Positions 43,846 through 53,387 of a stretch of 64,000 nt of DNA are shown here, piece by piece. The DNA comes from Pseudaestuariivita rosea (GTDB lineage: Bacteria > Pseudomonadota > Alphaproteobacteria > Rhodobacterales > Rhodobacteraceae). Below the pieces are notes generated by a model, which saw only the letters and a program-made list of their open reading frames with translations, had not been told where the DNA came from and made no database searches. The position numbers and the translations under genes are program-made. The stretch covers positions 18,470 to 82,469 of the forward strand of contig NZ_JACNMP010000016.1 in NCBI RefSeq assembly GCF_017592335.1. The letters run 5' to 3'. The first letter of the stretch is position 1, and each line of letters begins with the position of its first letter.

Positions 43846-44772
43846 ATGACAACAGCCCTTATCACACATCCCGACTGCCTGGAACATATCACTCCGCCCG
43901 GTCATCCCGAACAGGTGGCGCGGCTTGAGTATGTCTTGAACGCCTTGGAAGGCTTTGATCTGCAACGGGAAAAGGCCCCACTGGTAGCAGACGATGATAT
44001 CTTGCGGGTGCATCCGGTGGCCCATCTGAACGCCTTGCGTGATGCCGCGCCCACGACCGGATTGATCTCGCTGGATGCTGACACGCATATGTCGCCTGGG
44101 TCGCTGGATGCGGCGTTTCGGGCGGCAGGGGCCTGTGTCAAGGCGGTTGATCTGGTCATGGGGGGTCAGGTCGCCAATGCCTTTTGCGCCGTGCGCCCCC
44201 CCGGTCATCACGCCGAAAAGGAAACGCCCATGGGCTTTTGCCTGTTGGGCAGCATTGCCATTGCCGCCAAATATGCGCTGGATCACCACGGCCTGTCGCG
44301 CGTGGCGATTGTGGATTTTGACGTCCACCACGGCAACGGCACGCAGGATCTGCTGGAAGAGGACGCGCGGGTCCTATTCGCCTCGACCCACCAGATGCCG
44401 CTTTATCCCGGCACGGGGTACCCCCATGAAACCGGCGCCCATGATAACGTGCTGAACGCAGCACTGCCCGATGGTGCCGGTTCCGCCGCCTTTCGCAAGG
44501 TGATGCAGGATCAGGTTTTGCCTGCCGTTGACAGGTTTTCCCCTGAACTTCTGCTGATTTCGGCTGGATTTGATGCACATAAGGCTGATCCATTGGCGGG
44601 GCTGACCCTGGTTGAGGATGATTTCGATTGGGTGACGCGGCAGCTTTGTGATCTGGCGGACAAGCATTGCGGGGGCCGAGTGGTCTCGACTTTAGAAGGC
44701 GGCTATGATTTGGACGCATTGGCCGCCAGCGTGGCTGCCCATGTACAGGTTTTGAAGGAGCGAGGCGCATGA
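43846..44772 (+). CDS. Histone deacetylase family hydrolase
   Basis: Zinc-dependent amidohydrolase of the HDAC/acetylpolyamine amidohydrolase class. The protein has 308 residues from the ATG at 43846; an ATG 33 bases upstream is possible. Landmarks: HTFPGHPEQ-type THPDCLEHITPPGHPEQVARL, RPPGHHAEKETPMGFCLLG (His pair), IVDFDVHHGNGTQDLL (metal Asp/His), SAGFDAHKADPLAGL, and EGGYDLDALA with the catalytic-site Tyr. The substrate is probably an acetylated small amine or protein lysine. Its stop overlaps xseB (ATGA). Confidence 0.88.
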   Translation: MTTALITHPDCLEHITPPGHPEQVARLEYVLNALEGFDLQREKAPLVADDDILRVHPVAHLNALRDAAPTTGLISLDADTHMSPGSLDAAFRAAGACVKAVDLVMGGQVANAFCAVRPPGHHAEKETPMGFCLLGSIAIAAKYALDHHGLSRVAIVDFDVHHGNGTQDLLEEDARVLFASTHQMPLYPGTGYPHETGAHDNVLNAALPDGAGSAAFRKVMQDQVLPAVDRFSPELLLISAGFDAHKADPLAGLTLVEDDFDWVTRQLCDLADKHCGGRVVSTLEGGYDLDALAASVAAHVQVLKERGA

Positions 44773-45008
44773 GTGAAAAACAGGTCAGCGAGATGAGCTT
44801 TGAAGACGCCATGGCCGAGCTGGAACGTGTGGTGGGTCAGTTGGAAGGCGGCGACGTACCGCTGGAACAATCCATCACGCTGTATGAACGCGGGGCTGAG
44901 TTGAAAAAGCATTGTGAGGCCAAGCTGAAGGCGGCTGAGGAGAAGGTGGCCAAGATCACTCTGGACGAAAATGGCAAACCAGCAGGGACGGCACCGCTTG
45001 ATGGGTGA
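44769..45008 (+). CDS. xseB: Exodeoxyribonuclease VII small subunit
   Basis: The protein has 79 residues with the family pattern MSFEDAMAELERVVGQLEGGDVPLEQSITLYERGAELKKHCEAKLKAAEEKV, mostly helical. It binds the large subunit XseA, which is not in this window. It overlaps the HDAC-like stop and the ispA start, so it is part of a tight operon with HDAC, ispA and dxs. Confidence 0.93.
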   Translation: MSEKQVSEMSFEDAMAELERVVGQLEGGDVPLEQSITLYERGAELKKHCEAKLKAAEEKVAKITLDENGKPAGTAPLDG

Positions 45009-45915
45009 GATGATAGATGGTTCACCCTTTGACCCGGTTGGGTTGGACCCGATGCCTTTTGATGAGGGCGCATTCTTTACATCCATTTTCGTACCCGATT
45101 GGGCCGCAAGTTTACTCAAAGATCAAAATGGCCCTATTGCAGATGCAATGCGCTATGCGCTTTCGGGTGGAAAATGTCTGCGCGCTTATCTGGTTTACGA
45201 AAGCGGGCGACTGCACAACATTCACTACACCAAGGTGCTTCCCGCCGCCAGGGCGATCGAATGCGTCCATGCCTATAGCCTGATCCATGATGATCTTCCC
45301 TGTATGGACGGTGATGATCTACGCCGCGGCAAACCGACAGTTCACAAAAAATGGGATGAAGCTACAGCCGTTCTGGCAGGGGATGCCCTACAATCTCTGG
45401 CCTTTGAGCATCTTGGGCATTTGACACAATCAGCTGATATCAAGATGGAACTGGTTGTCAGCCTGGCCAAAGCCGCCGGAATTGCGGGTATGGTCGGCGG
45501 GCAAGCCGCCGATATCGCCGCGGAAACCGCAAGCGCGCCGTTGACGCTGGACCAGATCACCGACCTGCAGGCGAAAAAGACCGGCGCGCTGATTTCTTGG
45601 GCCGCACAGGCCGGACCGATCCTTGCGGGTGATGACCCCACGCCACTGCGGCAGTATGCGCAGGCGCTTGGCCTTGCCTTTCAGATCGCCGACGACATCT
45701 TGGATGTTGAGGGCGATGCGGCAACCGCCGGAAAACGTTTGCAAAAAGACGCAAGTGCCGGAAAGGCCACATTCGTTTCGCTTTTGGGGCTGCAAGGCGC
45801 CAAGGCCCGCGCGCTGGAACTGGTAGAACAGGCCGAAGCAGCGCTTGACCCTTACGGCGACAACGCCGCTCCGTTGAAAGAGGCCGCTCGCTTTGTTATC
45901 TCGCGCGACAAATAA
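45001..45915 (+). CDS. ispA: Polyprenyl synthetase/farnesyl diphosphate synthase
   Basis: It builds farnesyl diphosphate from C5 units for quinone, cell-wall and carotenoid lipids. The protein has 304 residues; the start at 45001 overlaps the xseB stop, but the ATG at 45010 is also possible. The two Asp motifs are [15 protein letters not shown] (first) and [11 protein letters not shown] (second). Located between xseB and dxs. Confidence 0.93.
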   Translation: MGEMIDGSPFDPVGLDPMPFDEGAFFTSIFVPDWAASLLKDQNGPIADAMRYALSGGKCLRAYLVYESGRLHNIHYTKVLPAARAIECVHAYSLIHDDLPCMDGDDLRRGKPTVHKKWDEATAVLAGDALQSLAFEHLGHLTQSADIKMELVVSLAKAAGIAGMVGGQAADIAAETASAPLTLDQITDLQAKKTGALISWAAQAGPILAGDDPTPLRQYAQALGLAFQIADDILDVEGDAATAGKRLQKDASAGKATFVSLLGLQGAKARALELVEQAEAALDPYGDNAAPLKEAARFVISRDK

Positions 45916-45937
45916 CGCGCCATTGGAAGGCTATATT

Positions 45938-47866
45938 ATGGGACACAAACCGAATACTCCGCTGTTGGACAAAGTGCACAGCCCTGCCGATATGAAGGGC
46001 TTTAGCGATGCTGAGTTGCGGCAACTGGCAAATGAGGTTCGGTCTGAAACGATCAGCGCGGTGTCGGTCACCGGTGGTCATCTGGGTGCGGGTCTGGGTG
46101 TGGTCGAACTGACGGTGGCCCTGCACGCTGTCTTCGATGCCCCAAAAGACCGGATCATCTGGGATGTCAGCCATCAGTGTTACCCCCACAAGATCCTGAC
46201 AGGGCGCCGCGACCGCATCCGCACGCTGCGCCAAAAGGACGGGCTGAGCGGGTTCACGAAACGGTCGGAAAGCCCCTATGACCCGTTCGGTGCCGCGCAT
46301 AGTTCGACCTCAATCTCGGCCGCGCTTGGCTTTGCCGTGGCCCGCGATCTGGGCGGTGCGCCCGAACACGGGATTGGCGATTGCATTGCAGTGATCGGCG
46401 ACGGCGCGATGAGCGCGGGCATGGCATACGAGGCGATGAACAACGCAGGCCACCTGAAAAAGCGGTTGATCGTGATCCTGAACGATAATGAGATGAGCAT
46501 CGCGCCCCCCGTCGGCGCCATGTCCAGCTATCTTAGTCGTCTTTACGCGGGCGCCCCGTTTCAGGAACTGAAGGCCGCCGCAAAGGGTGCGGTCAGCCTG
46601 TTGCCCGAACCCCTGCAGGAAGGGGCGCGGCGGGCCAAGGATATGCTGAAACATATGACCGTGGGCGGGACCTTGTTTGAGGAACTGGGCTTTTCCTATC
46701 TTGGCCCCATCGACGGGCACGACATGGAACAGCTTCTGGCCGTCTTGCGCACGGTCAAGGATCGCGCGACCGGGCCAATCCTGATCCACGCCATCACGAA
46801 AAAGGGCAAAGGTTATGCCCCGGCCGAGGCCGCGCGTGACAAGGGCCACGGTGTCAGCAAATTCGACGTGGTTACGGGCGAACAGAAAAAGGCGGCCTCA
46901 AACGCGCCCAGCTATACAAAGGTGTTCGCCGAGGCGCTCATCAAACAGGCCGAAAAAGACGACAAGGTCTGCGCCGTGACCGCGGCCATGCCAGACGGCA
47001 CAGGCCTGAAACTGTTCGCCGAACGCTATCCGAGCCGTTGCTTTGATGTGGGTATCGCCGAACAGCACGGTGTGACATTCTCGGCCGGTCTGGCGGCGGG
47101 CGGCATGAAGCCATTTGCGGCGATCTATTCGACCTTCCTGCAGCGCGGGTATGATCAGGTGGTGCATGATGTGGCGATCCAACGATTGCCTGTGCGCTTT
47201 GCCATCGACCGCGCGGGGCTAGTGGGCGCTGATGGCGCAACGCACGCGGGCGCTTTTGATGTGGCCTATCTGGCCAATCTGCCGGGTTTTGTGGTCATGG
47301 CCGCCGCGGATGAGGCCGAATTGACCCGTATGGTCGCCACCGCCGTGGCCCATGACGACGGCCCGATCGCCTTCCGCTTTCCCCGCGGCGAAGGCACCGG
47401 GGTCGAGATCCCCGAGGACCCGCAACCACTGGAAATAGGCAAAGGCCGCATCATTCAGGACGGCAGCCGCGTGGCCCTGCTGTCTTTTGGTGCCCGCTTG
47501 CAAGAGGTCCAGAAAGCCGCCGAAAATCTGGCCGCCAAGGGGATCACCCCCACCATCGCAGACGCCCGTTTCACCAAGCCGCTGGACCGCGATCTGATCC
47601 TGCAACTGGCCGCGGATCATGAGGCGCTGATCACGATCGAGGAAGGCGCCATCGGCGGCTTCGGCAGCCACGTTGCGCAGCTGCTGGCCGAAGAGCAGGT
47701 GTTTGATACCGGCCTGAAATACCGGTCCATGGTGCTGCCAGACATCTTCATCGATCAGGCCAGCCCGCGGGACATGTACGCCGTCGCCAAACTGAACGCC
47801 GAAGATATCGAGGCCAAGGTGCTGGACACCCTGGGCGTCGCGCAACTGGACAGCAAGCGGGCTTGA
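45938..47866 (+). CDS. dxs: 1-deoxy-D-xylulose-5-phosphate synthase
   Basis: First enzyme of the MEP isoprenoid pathway: thiamine-dependent joining of pyruvate and glyceraldehyde 3-phosphate. The protein has 642 residues from the ATG at 45938, with GGAAGG upstream. Landmarks: [20 protein letters not shown] near residue 48, [18 protein letters not shown] (ThDP motif), the transketolase-type central part [19 protein letters not shown], and [26 protein letters not shown]. It is 22 bases after ispA. Confidence 0.97.
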   Translation: MGHKPNTPLLDKVHSPADMKGFSDAELRQLANEVRSETISAVSVTGGHLGAGLGVVELTVALHAVFDAPKDRIIWDVSHQCYPHKILTGRRDRIRTLRQKDGLSGFTKRSESPYDPFGAAHSSTSISAALGFAVARDLGGAPEHGIGDCIAVIGDGAMSAGMAYEAMNNAGHLKKRLIVILNDNEMSIAPPVGAMSSYLSRLYAGAPFQELKAAAKGAVSLLPEPLQEGARRAKDMLKHMTVGGTLFEELGFSYLGPIDGHDMEQLLAVLRTVKDRATGPILIHAITKKGKGYAPAEAARDKGHGVSKFDVVTGEQKKAASNAPSYTKVFAEALIKQAEKDDKVCAVTAAMPDGTGLKLFAERYPSRCFDVGIAEQHGVTFSAGLAAGGMKPFAAIYSTFLQRGYDQVVHDVAIQRLPVRFAIDRAGLVGADGATHAGAFDVAYLANLPGFVVMAAADEAELTRMVATAVAHDDGPIAFRFPRGEGTGVEIPEDPQPLEIGKGRIIQDGSRVALLSFGARLQEVQKAAENLAAKGITPTIADARFTKPLDRDLILQLAADHEALITIEEGAIGGFGSHVAQLLAEEQVFDTGLKYRSMVLPDIFIDQASPRDMYAVAKLNAEDIEAKVLDTLGVAQLDSKRA

Positions 47867-47887
47867 CTGGCGTAGCGTCACCAAGAT

Positions 47888-47928
47888 TTGGTTTTGCGTC
47901 GCGGCCCGGATCGCATATGCAAAACCAA
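47888..47928 (+). promoter_or_regulatory. Inverted repeat ending on the start codon of the membrane-protein gene
   Basis: TTGGTTTTGC (47888-47897) and GCAAAACCAA (47919-47928) are perfect 10-bp inverted copies with a 21-base loop. The right arm reaches the A of the ATG at 47928, where a ribosome site would be expected but none is visible. It could hide the start codon in a hairpin, act as an operator, or both. Confidence 0.45.
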
Positions 47929-48596
47929 TGAACGATATCAGACGCTCAAAACCCGTCCTTTATTACCGCTGGCTCGTCTTCCTGCTGGCCGCGGGGTATT
48001 CGCTTTATATGATGTTCTTCAGCAGCTATGCGCAGCTTGGCGGGCCGTTTCGGTTCATGACGATCTGGGCGCTGCTGGCGTCGTTTTTCTGCGCCTCGCG
48101 CATGATCGCGATTATGGAAGATCGGTCGGATATGCGGTGGGATGCGATGGTCACCATCACCGCCGTTCTGAACGGCATGGTGGTGTTCCTGTACTGGCGG
48201 CTTTATTTCATCGATCCGGCGCTGGTGAACAACGATGAACCCGTCTGGTGGCGGGAATACTATCTGCATCTGCTTGGCCCGATGCTGCAATGGATCGACG
48301 CCCTGTTCATCCACCGGGGCAATCGCCGCCCGATCCGCGCCGCTGCGGGAATTGCGGTATTCGTCAGCATTTACATCGCCTGGATCGAACTGATCGTTCA
48401 GCGCTTTAACACACTGCCTGCGGGCAATGTGACCAGCGGTCTGCCTTATCCGTTTCTGAACGACATGACAGCGCCCGACCGCATCAGCTTCTACGCCAGC
48501 AATTTTGCCATCGCTCTGATCATGCTGACGATTGTGGTGATTTTGGCCGCGATACTAAACCGCCTTTTGCCACGCCAGCCTCGAACAGTGCCTTAA
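47928..48596 (+). CDS. Membrane protein resembling the AIG1/FAR-17a family
   Basis: The protein has 222 residues and about six hydrophobic segments. The pattern TITAVLNGMVVFLYWRLYFIDP, HLLGPMLQWIDALFI and YIAWIELIVQRFN...GLPYPFLNDM recalls the AIG1/androgen-dependent TFPI-regulating group of lipid hydrolases, where a Thr and a His are catalytic. The resemblance is by motif only and I hold it as tentative. Its last 77 bases overlap the convergent VOC-SDR gene. An inverted repeat covers its start. Confidence 0.62.
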   Translation: MNDIRRSKPVLYYRWLVFLLAAGYSLYMMFFSSYAQLGGPFRFMTIWALLASFFCASRMIAIMEDRSDMRWDAMVTITAVLNGMVVFLYWRLYFIDPALVNNDEPVWWREYYLHLLGPMLQWIDALFIHRGNRRPIRAAAGIAVFVSIYIAWIELIVQRFNTLPAGNVTSGLPYPFLNDMTAPDRISFYASNFAIALIMLTIVVILAAILNRLLPRQPRTVP

Positions 48597-49869
48597 GCCC
48601 GGCCCGGTAGTCGGGATACTTCAGTTTGATGCCCAGTTCATCCTTGATCCGGTCATTTCGCACCCGCTTGTTTTCGGCGTAAAAACTGCGCGCCATGGGC
48701 GAAAGCTCGGCCTCGTCAAAGGCCACGACCGGCGGAATGGGCAGCCCCAGCAATTCGGCGGCATAGGCGATCACATCCTGCGGTGGTGCGGCCTCATTAT
48801 CGCATACGTTGTAAACAGCCCCCGGATTTGGCTGATTGATCGAGGCCTCAAGCACCTGCGCAATATCATCGACGTGAATACGGCTGAACACCTGTTTGCC
48901 CTTGATAATCCGCCGCGCGTTGCCCGACATGACTTTTTGAAACGGCCCGCGTCCGGGGCCATAGATGCCAGCCAGACGGAAAATATGCAGCGGCAGATCG
49001 GGGATCGACTGCCAGTCGGTTTCCGCCTTCATGCGCATTCTGCCGCGTTCCGTCGTGGGCGTCAGCGGCGTTTTTTCATCCACCCAGTCCCCGTCATGAT
49101 CGCCGTAGACACCCGTCGTCGACAGATAACCAACCCAGGTCAGCTTGGGCGCAATCCCGATGATGTCGTTGCGCAGTTTCCGCAAAATCGGATCACCATC
49201 CCCGTCAGGCGCGGCGGACACAAGAATATGCGACGCACTGCGCAACGCCTCTTTCAAATCGCCGTCCGGCCACAGGATGGGATCAATGCCTTCAAGCTCG
49301 AACCGTTCAACCTTTTCGGGCGACCGCGTCGTTGCAAAAATACGCCAGCCCTGCTTTTGCAGACGCTTCGTCAAGGCCTGCGCGGAATAGCCGTGCCCGA
49401 AACTCAGCAGGGTTTTTTCCCGCACGGTATCGGTTTCGGTCAAAACCGTCGCGTCCTTGACGCAAGGCACCCAGGCATAGCCGTTCTTGCACATGATATA
49501 ACATTCGCGCAGACCGTGCTGTTTGTCTTCGGGGTCCTGCAAGACGGTCGCCCCATGTTTGACCGCCAGCTTGGCCGCCTTATCGGGGTCGACCCCGTAT
49601 AGTCGAATTTCAGCCCCCGCCCCGCGCGGCGTGGTTTCCGGCACAATCCCCAGCAAAGGGTGCGACCCATAGGCCGCATCCGAGTGCAGCTGCAAAACAT
49701 GCCCGTCATGCAAGACTATTGCATAATCATTGCTGACACGGTGGACCTGCAATCCAAAAACATCGGCCAAAAACTCTGTTTCTTCCCGGACGTTTCTGAC
49801 CAATAAATTGTGCCCAAACCCGCGCAAAGATCGTCCGAACATCGCGGGGCTGACTTTTTCGTAATCCAT
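48520..49869 (-). CDS. Fusion protein: VOC (glyoxalase) domain plus SDR-type NAD(P)-dependent oxidoreductase
   Basis: The protein has 449 residues. The first 150 form a VOC/glyoxalase-like domain (RNVREETEFLADVFGLQVHRVSNDYAIVLHDG, then GPDKAAKLAVKHGATVLQDPEDKQHGLRECYIMCKNGYAW). From about residue 165 an SDR/YeeZ-like domain begins (LLSFGHGYSAQALTKRLQKQGWRIFATTR as nucleotide-binding site), with STTGVYGDHDGDWVDE and LPLHIFRLAGIYGPG. Elsewhere the SDR part is usually a separate protein starting MTKTLLSFGHGY. The pocket ligands and activity are unknown. The last 77 bases overlap the convergent membrane-protein gene. Confidence 0.8.
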   Translation of the reverse strand: MDYEKVSPAMFGRSLRGFGHNLLVRNVREETEFLADVFGLQVHRVSNDYAIVLHDGHVLQLHSDAAYGSHPLLGIVPETTPRGAGAEIRLYGVDPDKAAKLAVKHGATVLQDPEDKQHGLRECYIMCKNGYAWVPCVKDATVLTETDTVREKTLLSFGHGYSAQALTKRLQKQGWRIFATTRSPEKVERFELEGIDPILWPDGDLKEALRSASHILVSAAPDGDGDPILRKLRNDIIGIAPKLTWVGYLSTTGVYGDHDGDWVDEKTPLTPTTERGRMRMKAETDWQSIPDLPLHIFRLAGIYGPGRGPFQKVMSGNARRIIKGKQVFSRIHVDDIAQVLEASINQPNPGAVYNVCDNEAAPPQDVIAYAAELLGLPIPPVVAFDEAELSPMARSFYAENKRVRNDRIKDELGIKLKYPDYRAGLKALFEAGVAKGGLVSRPKSPQSSA

Positions 49870-49949
49870 ATGTGTGCTGTGACTCCATTACAGCTGTCTT
49901 ATCGACCGGATCAGCTTGAACAGCCCCGGTTTGCGTGTCAACGTGGGTT

Positions 49950-51758
49950 ATGTCAGTTAAAATCAAGTCCTGGGCCGAAGTAGCCCCCGATCTGATCGCT
50001 GTGGCCGCCGGACGGGCCCCCGCAGATACCGTTATCCGCAATGGAATATGGGTAAATGTGCATACGCGCGAATTGTTGCCGAATAGCGATATTGCCATAG
50101 TCAAGGGCAGATTTGCATACTGTGGGCCAGACGCAACGCACACAATCGGCCCCGAAACCCGTATGATCGAGGCCGATGGCCGCTATATGATTCCCGGTTT
50201 GTGTGACGCGCATATGCATATCGAATCGGGTATGTTGACCCCGGCCGAGTTCGCCCGCGCGGTCATTCCCCACGGCACGACGACCATGTTCACCGACCCG
50301 CATGAGATCGCGAATGTGTTGGGTCTGCGCGGCGTACGGCTGATGCATGACGAAGCACTTTTACAACCCATCAACATTTTCACCCAGATGCCGTCCTGCG
50401 CGCCCTCGGCCCCGGGGCTGGAAACGACGGGCCATGAAATCACCCCCGATGATGTGGCCGAAGCCATGGTCTGGCCCGGCATCATCGGTCTGGGCGAGAT
50501 GATGAATTTCCCCGGCGTGATCCACGGTGATGCCAAGATGCTGGCCGAGATCGCCGCAACTCAGGAGGCAGGCAAAACAGTGGGCGGTCATTACGCCAGC
50601 CCCGATCTTGGCCCTGCGTTTCATGCCTATGCCGCCGGCGGTCCGGCGGATGATCACGAAGGCACGTCTGAGGCCGACGCGATGGCCCGCGTCCGTCAGG
50701 GGATGCGCGCCATGATGCGCCTTGGCAGCGCCTGGTATGACGTCGAAAGCCAGATCACCGCTGTAACTGAAAAGGGTCTGGATTCCCGCAGTTTCATCCT
50801 GTGCACCGATGACTGCCATTCGGGCACATTGGTCAATGACGGGCATATGAACCGTGTGGTCCGGCACGCAATTGACTGTGGTTGTGACCCCGTCGTCGCG
50901 CTGCAGATGGCCACGATCAACACCGCGACCCACTTCGGCCTGGAACGAGATCTGGGGTCCATCGCCCCCGGCAGGCGGGCCGATCTGATCCTGACCTCTG
51001 ATCTGAAAACGCTGCCAATTGAACAGGTCATTGCGCGCGGCGTAACTGTGGCCGAACATGGCCAGATCTCTGTCGATTGTCCGCATCTGGCGTGGCCCGA
51101 TGATGCGCGCAGCACTGTTCATCTGGGCAAAGATCTGCAGGCGGATGATTTCAATATCCCTGCCCCCGACGGCGCAAACACCGTCACCGCGAAAGTGATC
51201 GGCGTCGTTGAAAATCAGGCCCCCACCAAAGCATTGACTGCTGAACTCAGCGTGGAAGACGGGCTGGTCGAACTGGATGAGGCCGCCGATATCTGCCAGA
51301 TCGCCCTGGTGGAACGCCACCGCGGCACAGGCCAGGTCACCAATGGGTTTGTCTCGGGCTTTGGCTATCAGGGTCGCATGGCCATGGCCTCGACCGTGGC
51401 GCATGACAGCCACCATATGATTGTTGTCGGCACCAGCCGCGATGACATGGCCCGCGCGGCGAACCGCCTGGGCGAAGTCGGCGGCGGCATCACCGTTTGG
51501 CAGAATGGTCAGGAACTGGCGCTTGTGGAATTGCCCATCGCCGGTCTGATGTCAGACGCCCCCGCCACCGAGGTTGCCGCCAAGGCCGATCAGATGGTGG
51601 CGGCCATGCGTGCTTGCGGGTGCACGCTGAATAACGCCTATATGCAGCATTCCCTGCTTGCACTTGTTGTCATCCCAGAGTTACGCATCTCTGATCTTGG
51701 ATTGGTCGATGTCACCAAATTCGAAATCACAGATCTGTTTGAAAAGGCCCCCGCATGA
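49950..51758 (+). CDS. ade: Adenine deaminase
   Basis: Metal-dependent enzyme converting adenine to hypoxanthine and ammonia. The protein has 602 residues from the ATG at 49950; a GTG 15 bases upstream is possible. Amidohydrolase motifs: GLCDAHMHIESGMLTPAEF (HxH), GEMMNFPGVIHGD, GHYASPDLG, and ILCTDDCHSGTL near residue 285. It has the extra C-terminal domain typical of the Ade type (VSGFGYQGRMAMASTVAHDSHHMIVVG). Its stop overlaps the AMP nucleosidase start (ATGA). Confidence 0.95.
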   Translation: MSVKIKSWAEVAPDLIAVAAGRAPADTVIRNGIWVNVHTRELLPNSDIAIVKGRFAYCGPDATHTIGPETRMIEADGRYMIPGLCDAHMHIESGMLTPAEFARAVIPHGTTTMFTDPHEIANVLGLRGVRLMHDEALLQPINIFTQMPSCAPSAPGLETTGHEITPDDVAEAMVWPGIIGLGEMMNFPGVIHGDAKMLAEIAATQEAGKTVGGHYASPDLGPAFHAYAAGGPADDHEGTSEADAMARVRQGMRAMMRLGSAWYDVESQITAVTEKGLDSRSFILCTDDCHSGTLVNDGHMNRVVRHAIDCGCDPVVALQMATINTATHFGLERDLGSIAPGRRADLILTSDLKTLPIEQVIARGVTVAEHGQISVDCPHLAWPDDARSTVHLGKDLQADDFNIPAPDGANTVTAKVIGVVENQAPTKALTAELSVEDGLVELDEAADICQIALVERHRGTGQVTNGFVSGFGYQGRMAMASTVAHDSHHMIVVGTSRDDMARAANRLGEVGGGITVWQNGQELALVELPIAGLMSDAPATEVAAKADQMVAAMRACGCTLNNAYMQHSLLALVVIPELRISDLGLVDVTKFEITDLFEKAPA

Positions 51759-53239
51759 ACGTCAGCGACCCGAACCTGCCCGTTGTCACCCCTGACTGTC
51801 CGGGGCCGGAAATCTTTCACGATGCCAACAAAGCCGCCGACCGCCTGATCGAGCTTTATCAGATATCGACCCGCTTCCTGTGTGATCGCTTCACCGAAAG
51901 CGTGGGCGGCAGCAAACCGGCGTCGCGCTATCGGGCGTTTTATCCCGAAATCCGCATCACAACGACCAGCTTCGCCCAGGTCGACAGCCGCCTTAGCTTT
52001 GGCCATGTCGCCGCCCCCGGCGTCTATTCCACGACCGTGACACGCCCTGATCTGTTCCGCCATTACCTGACCCAGCAAATCGGACTGATCCTGGACAATC
52101 ATAAAGTGGGCGTTGAAATCGGCGCCTCGCTCACACCGATCCCCGTGCATTTCGCCGTGGCCAATGACGCCAACGTGCAGGTCCCACAGGAAGGCGCAAT
52201 GGCCTTTACCCTGCGCGATGTCTTCGACGTGCCTGATCTGTCGACCACCAACGACGATATTGTAAACGGCTATGGCTTCACGCACGAAGACGGCTCAGGC
52301 CCCTTGGCGCCTTTTACCGCGCAGCGGGTGGATTATTCGCTGGCCCGCCTTGCGCATTATACCGCCACCGCCGCCGAACATTTTCAGAACCATGTGCTGT
52401 TCACCAACTATCAGTTCTATGTGGAAGAGTTCGAGGCCTACGCCCGCCAGATGCTGTCCGATCCGAACAGCGGCTACACCAGCTTCGTGGGTCCCGGTAA
52501 CGATGAGATTACCGATGGCGTCACCGCCATGTCACCGCCCGCCAAGATGCCGCAGATGCCGACCTATCACCTGAAGCGCGCTGGTCAGGCGGGGATTACT
52601 CTGGTTAATATCGGCGTCGGGCCATCGAACGCGAAAACCGCAACCGACCATATCGCCGTTCTGCGCCCCCATGCCTGGCTGATGGTCGGCCACTGTGCGG
52701 GCCTGCGCAACAGCCAGTCCCTGGGGGATTTCGTTCTGGCCCACGCTTACCTGCGCGAAGATCACGTGCTGGATGACGATCTGCCCGTCTGGGTGCCGAT
52801 TCCGGCGCTGGCCGAAATCCAGATCGCGCTGGAAACGGCGGTCGAACAGGTGACCGAGCTTGAGGGCTTTGACCTGAAACGTCTGATGCGCACCGGCACA
52901 GTCGCCACGATCGACAACCGCAACTGGGAACTGCGCGACCAATCCGGACCCGTGCAGCGCCTGTCCCAATCCCGCGCTATCGCGCTGGACATGGAAAGCG
53001 CAACCATCGCGGCCAACGGCTTTCGGTTCCGTGTACCTTACGGCACGTTGCTGTGCGTCTCTGACAAACCCCTGCACGGAGAGCTGAAACTGCCCGGGAT
53101 GGCCTCGGACTTCTATAAGACTCAGGTCGCGCGCCACCTGATGATCGGCATCCGGGCGATGGAACATCTGCGCGAAATGCCGCTGGAACGGCTGCATTCA
53201 AGGAAATTACGCAGCTTTGAGGAGACGGCATTCCTTTAA
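51755..53239 (+). CDS. amn: AMP nucleosidase
   Basis: It splits AMP into adenine and ribose 5-phosphate. The protein has 494 residues, close to E. coli Amn (484). The N-terminal half is the Amn-specific regulatory part (SRYRAFYPEIRITTTSFAQVDSRLSFGHV), and the C-terminal half is a PNP-like domain with MVGHCAGLRNSQSLGDFVLAHAYLRED and LDMESATIAANGFRFRVPYGTLLCVSDKPLHGELKLPG. It starts four bases inside ade. Together Amn and Ade turn AMP into hypoxanthine, which can be recycled or degraded. Confidence 0.95.
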   Translation: MNVSDPNLPVVTPDCPGPEIFHDANKAADRLIELYQISTRFLCDRFTESVGGSKPASRYRAFYPEIRITTTSFAQVDSRLSFGHVAAPGVYSTTVTRPDLFRHYLTQQIGLILDNHKVGVEIGASLTPIPVHFAVANDANVQVPQEGAMAFTLRDVFDVPDLSTTNDDIVNGYGFTHEDGSGPLAPFTAQRVDYSLARLAHYTATAAEHFQNHVLFTNYQFYVEEFEAYARQMLSDPNSGYTSFVGPGNDEITDGVTAMSPPAKMPQMPTYHLKRAGQAGITLVNIGVGPSNAKTATDHIAVLRPHAWLMVGHCAGLRNSQSLGDFVLAHAYLREDHVLDDDLPVWVPIPALAEIQIALETAVEQVTELEGFDLKRLMRTGTVATIDNRNWELRDQSGPVQRLSQSRAIALDMESATIAANGFRFRVPYGTLLCVSDKPLHGELKLPGMASDFYKTQVARHLMIGIRAMEHLREMPLERLHSRKLRSFEETAFL

Positions 53240-53387
53240 TCCACAAAAATCGCGTCAAAAATGCCGCACAATATAAGGATTTTTAACTGTCGGGTACCTA
53301 CTACACATTGTGCCGCTTTGCGATATTCCTTTAAATGCGCGCAATGGGGCCCACAAGAAACGAGGGCGGAGTAAGGAGACCTGACAA

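Noticed and set aside
50361..51416. 351-residue minus-strand frame inside ade
   Set aside because: Ade has clear metal-binding motifs over this stretch; the antisense frame has none.
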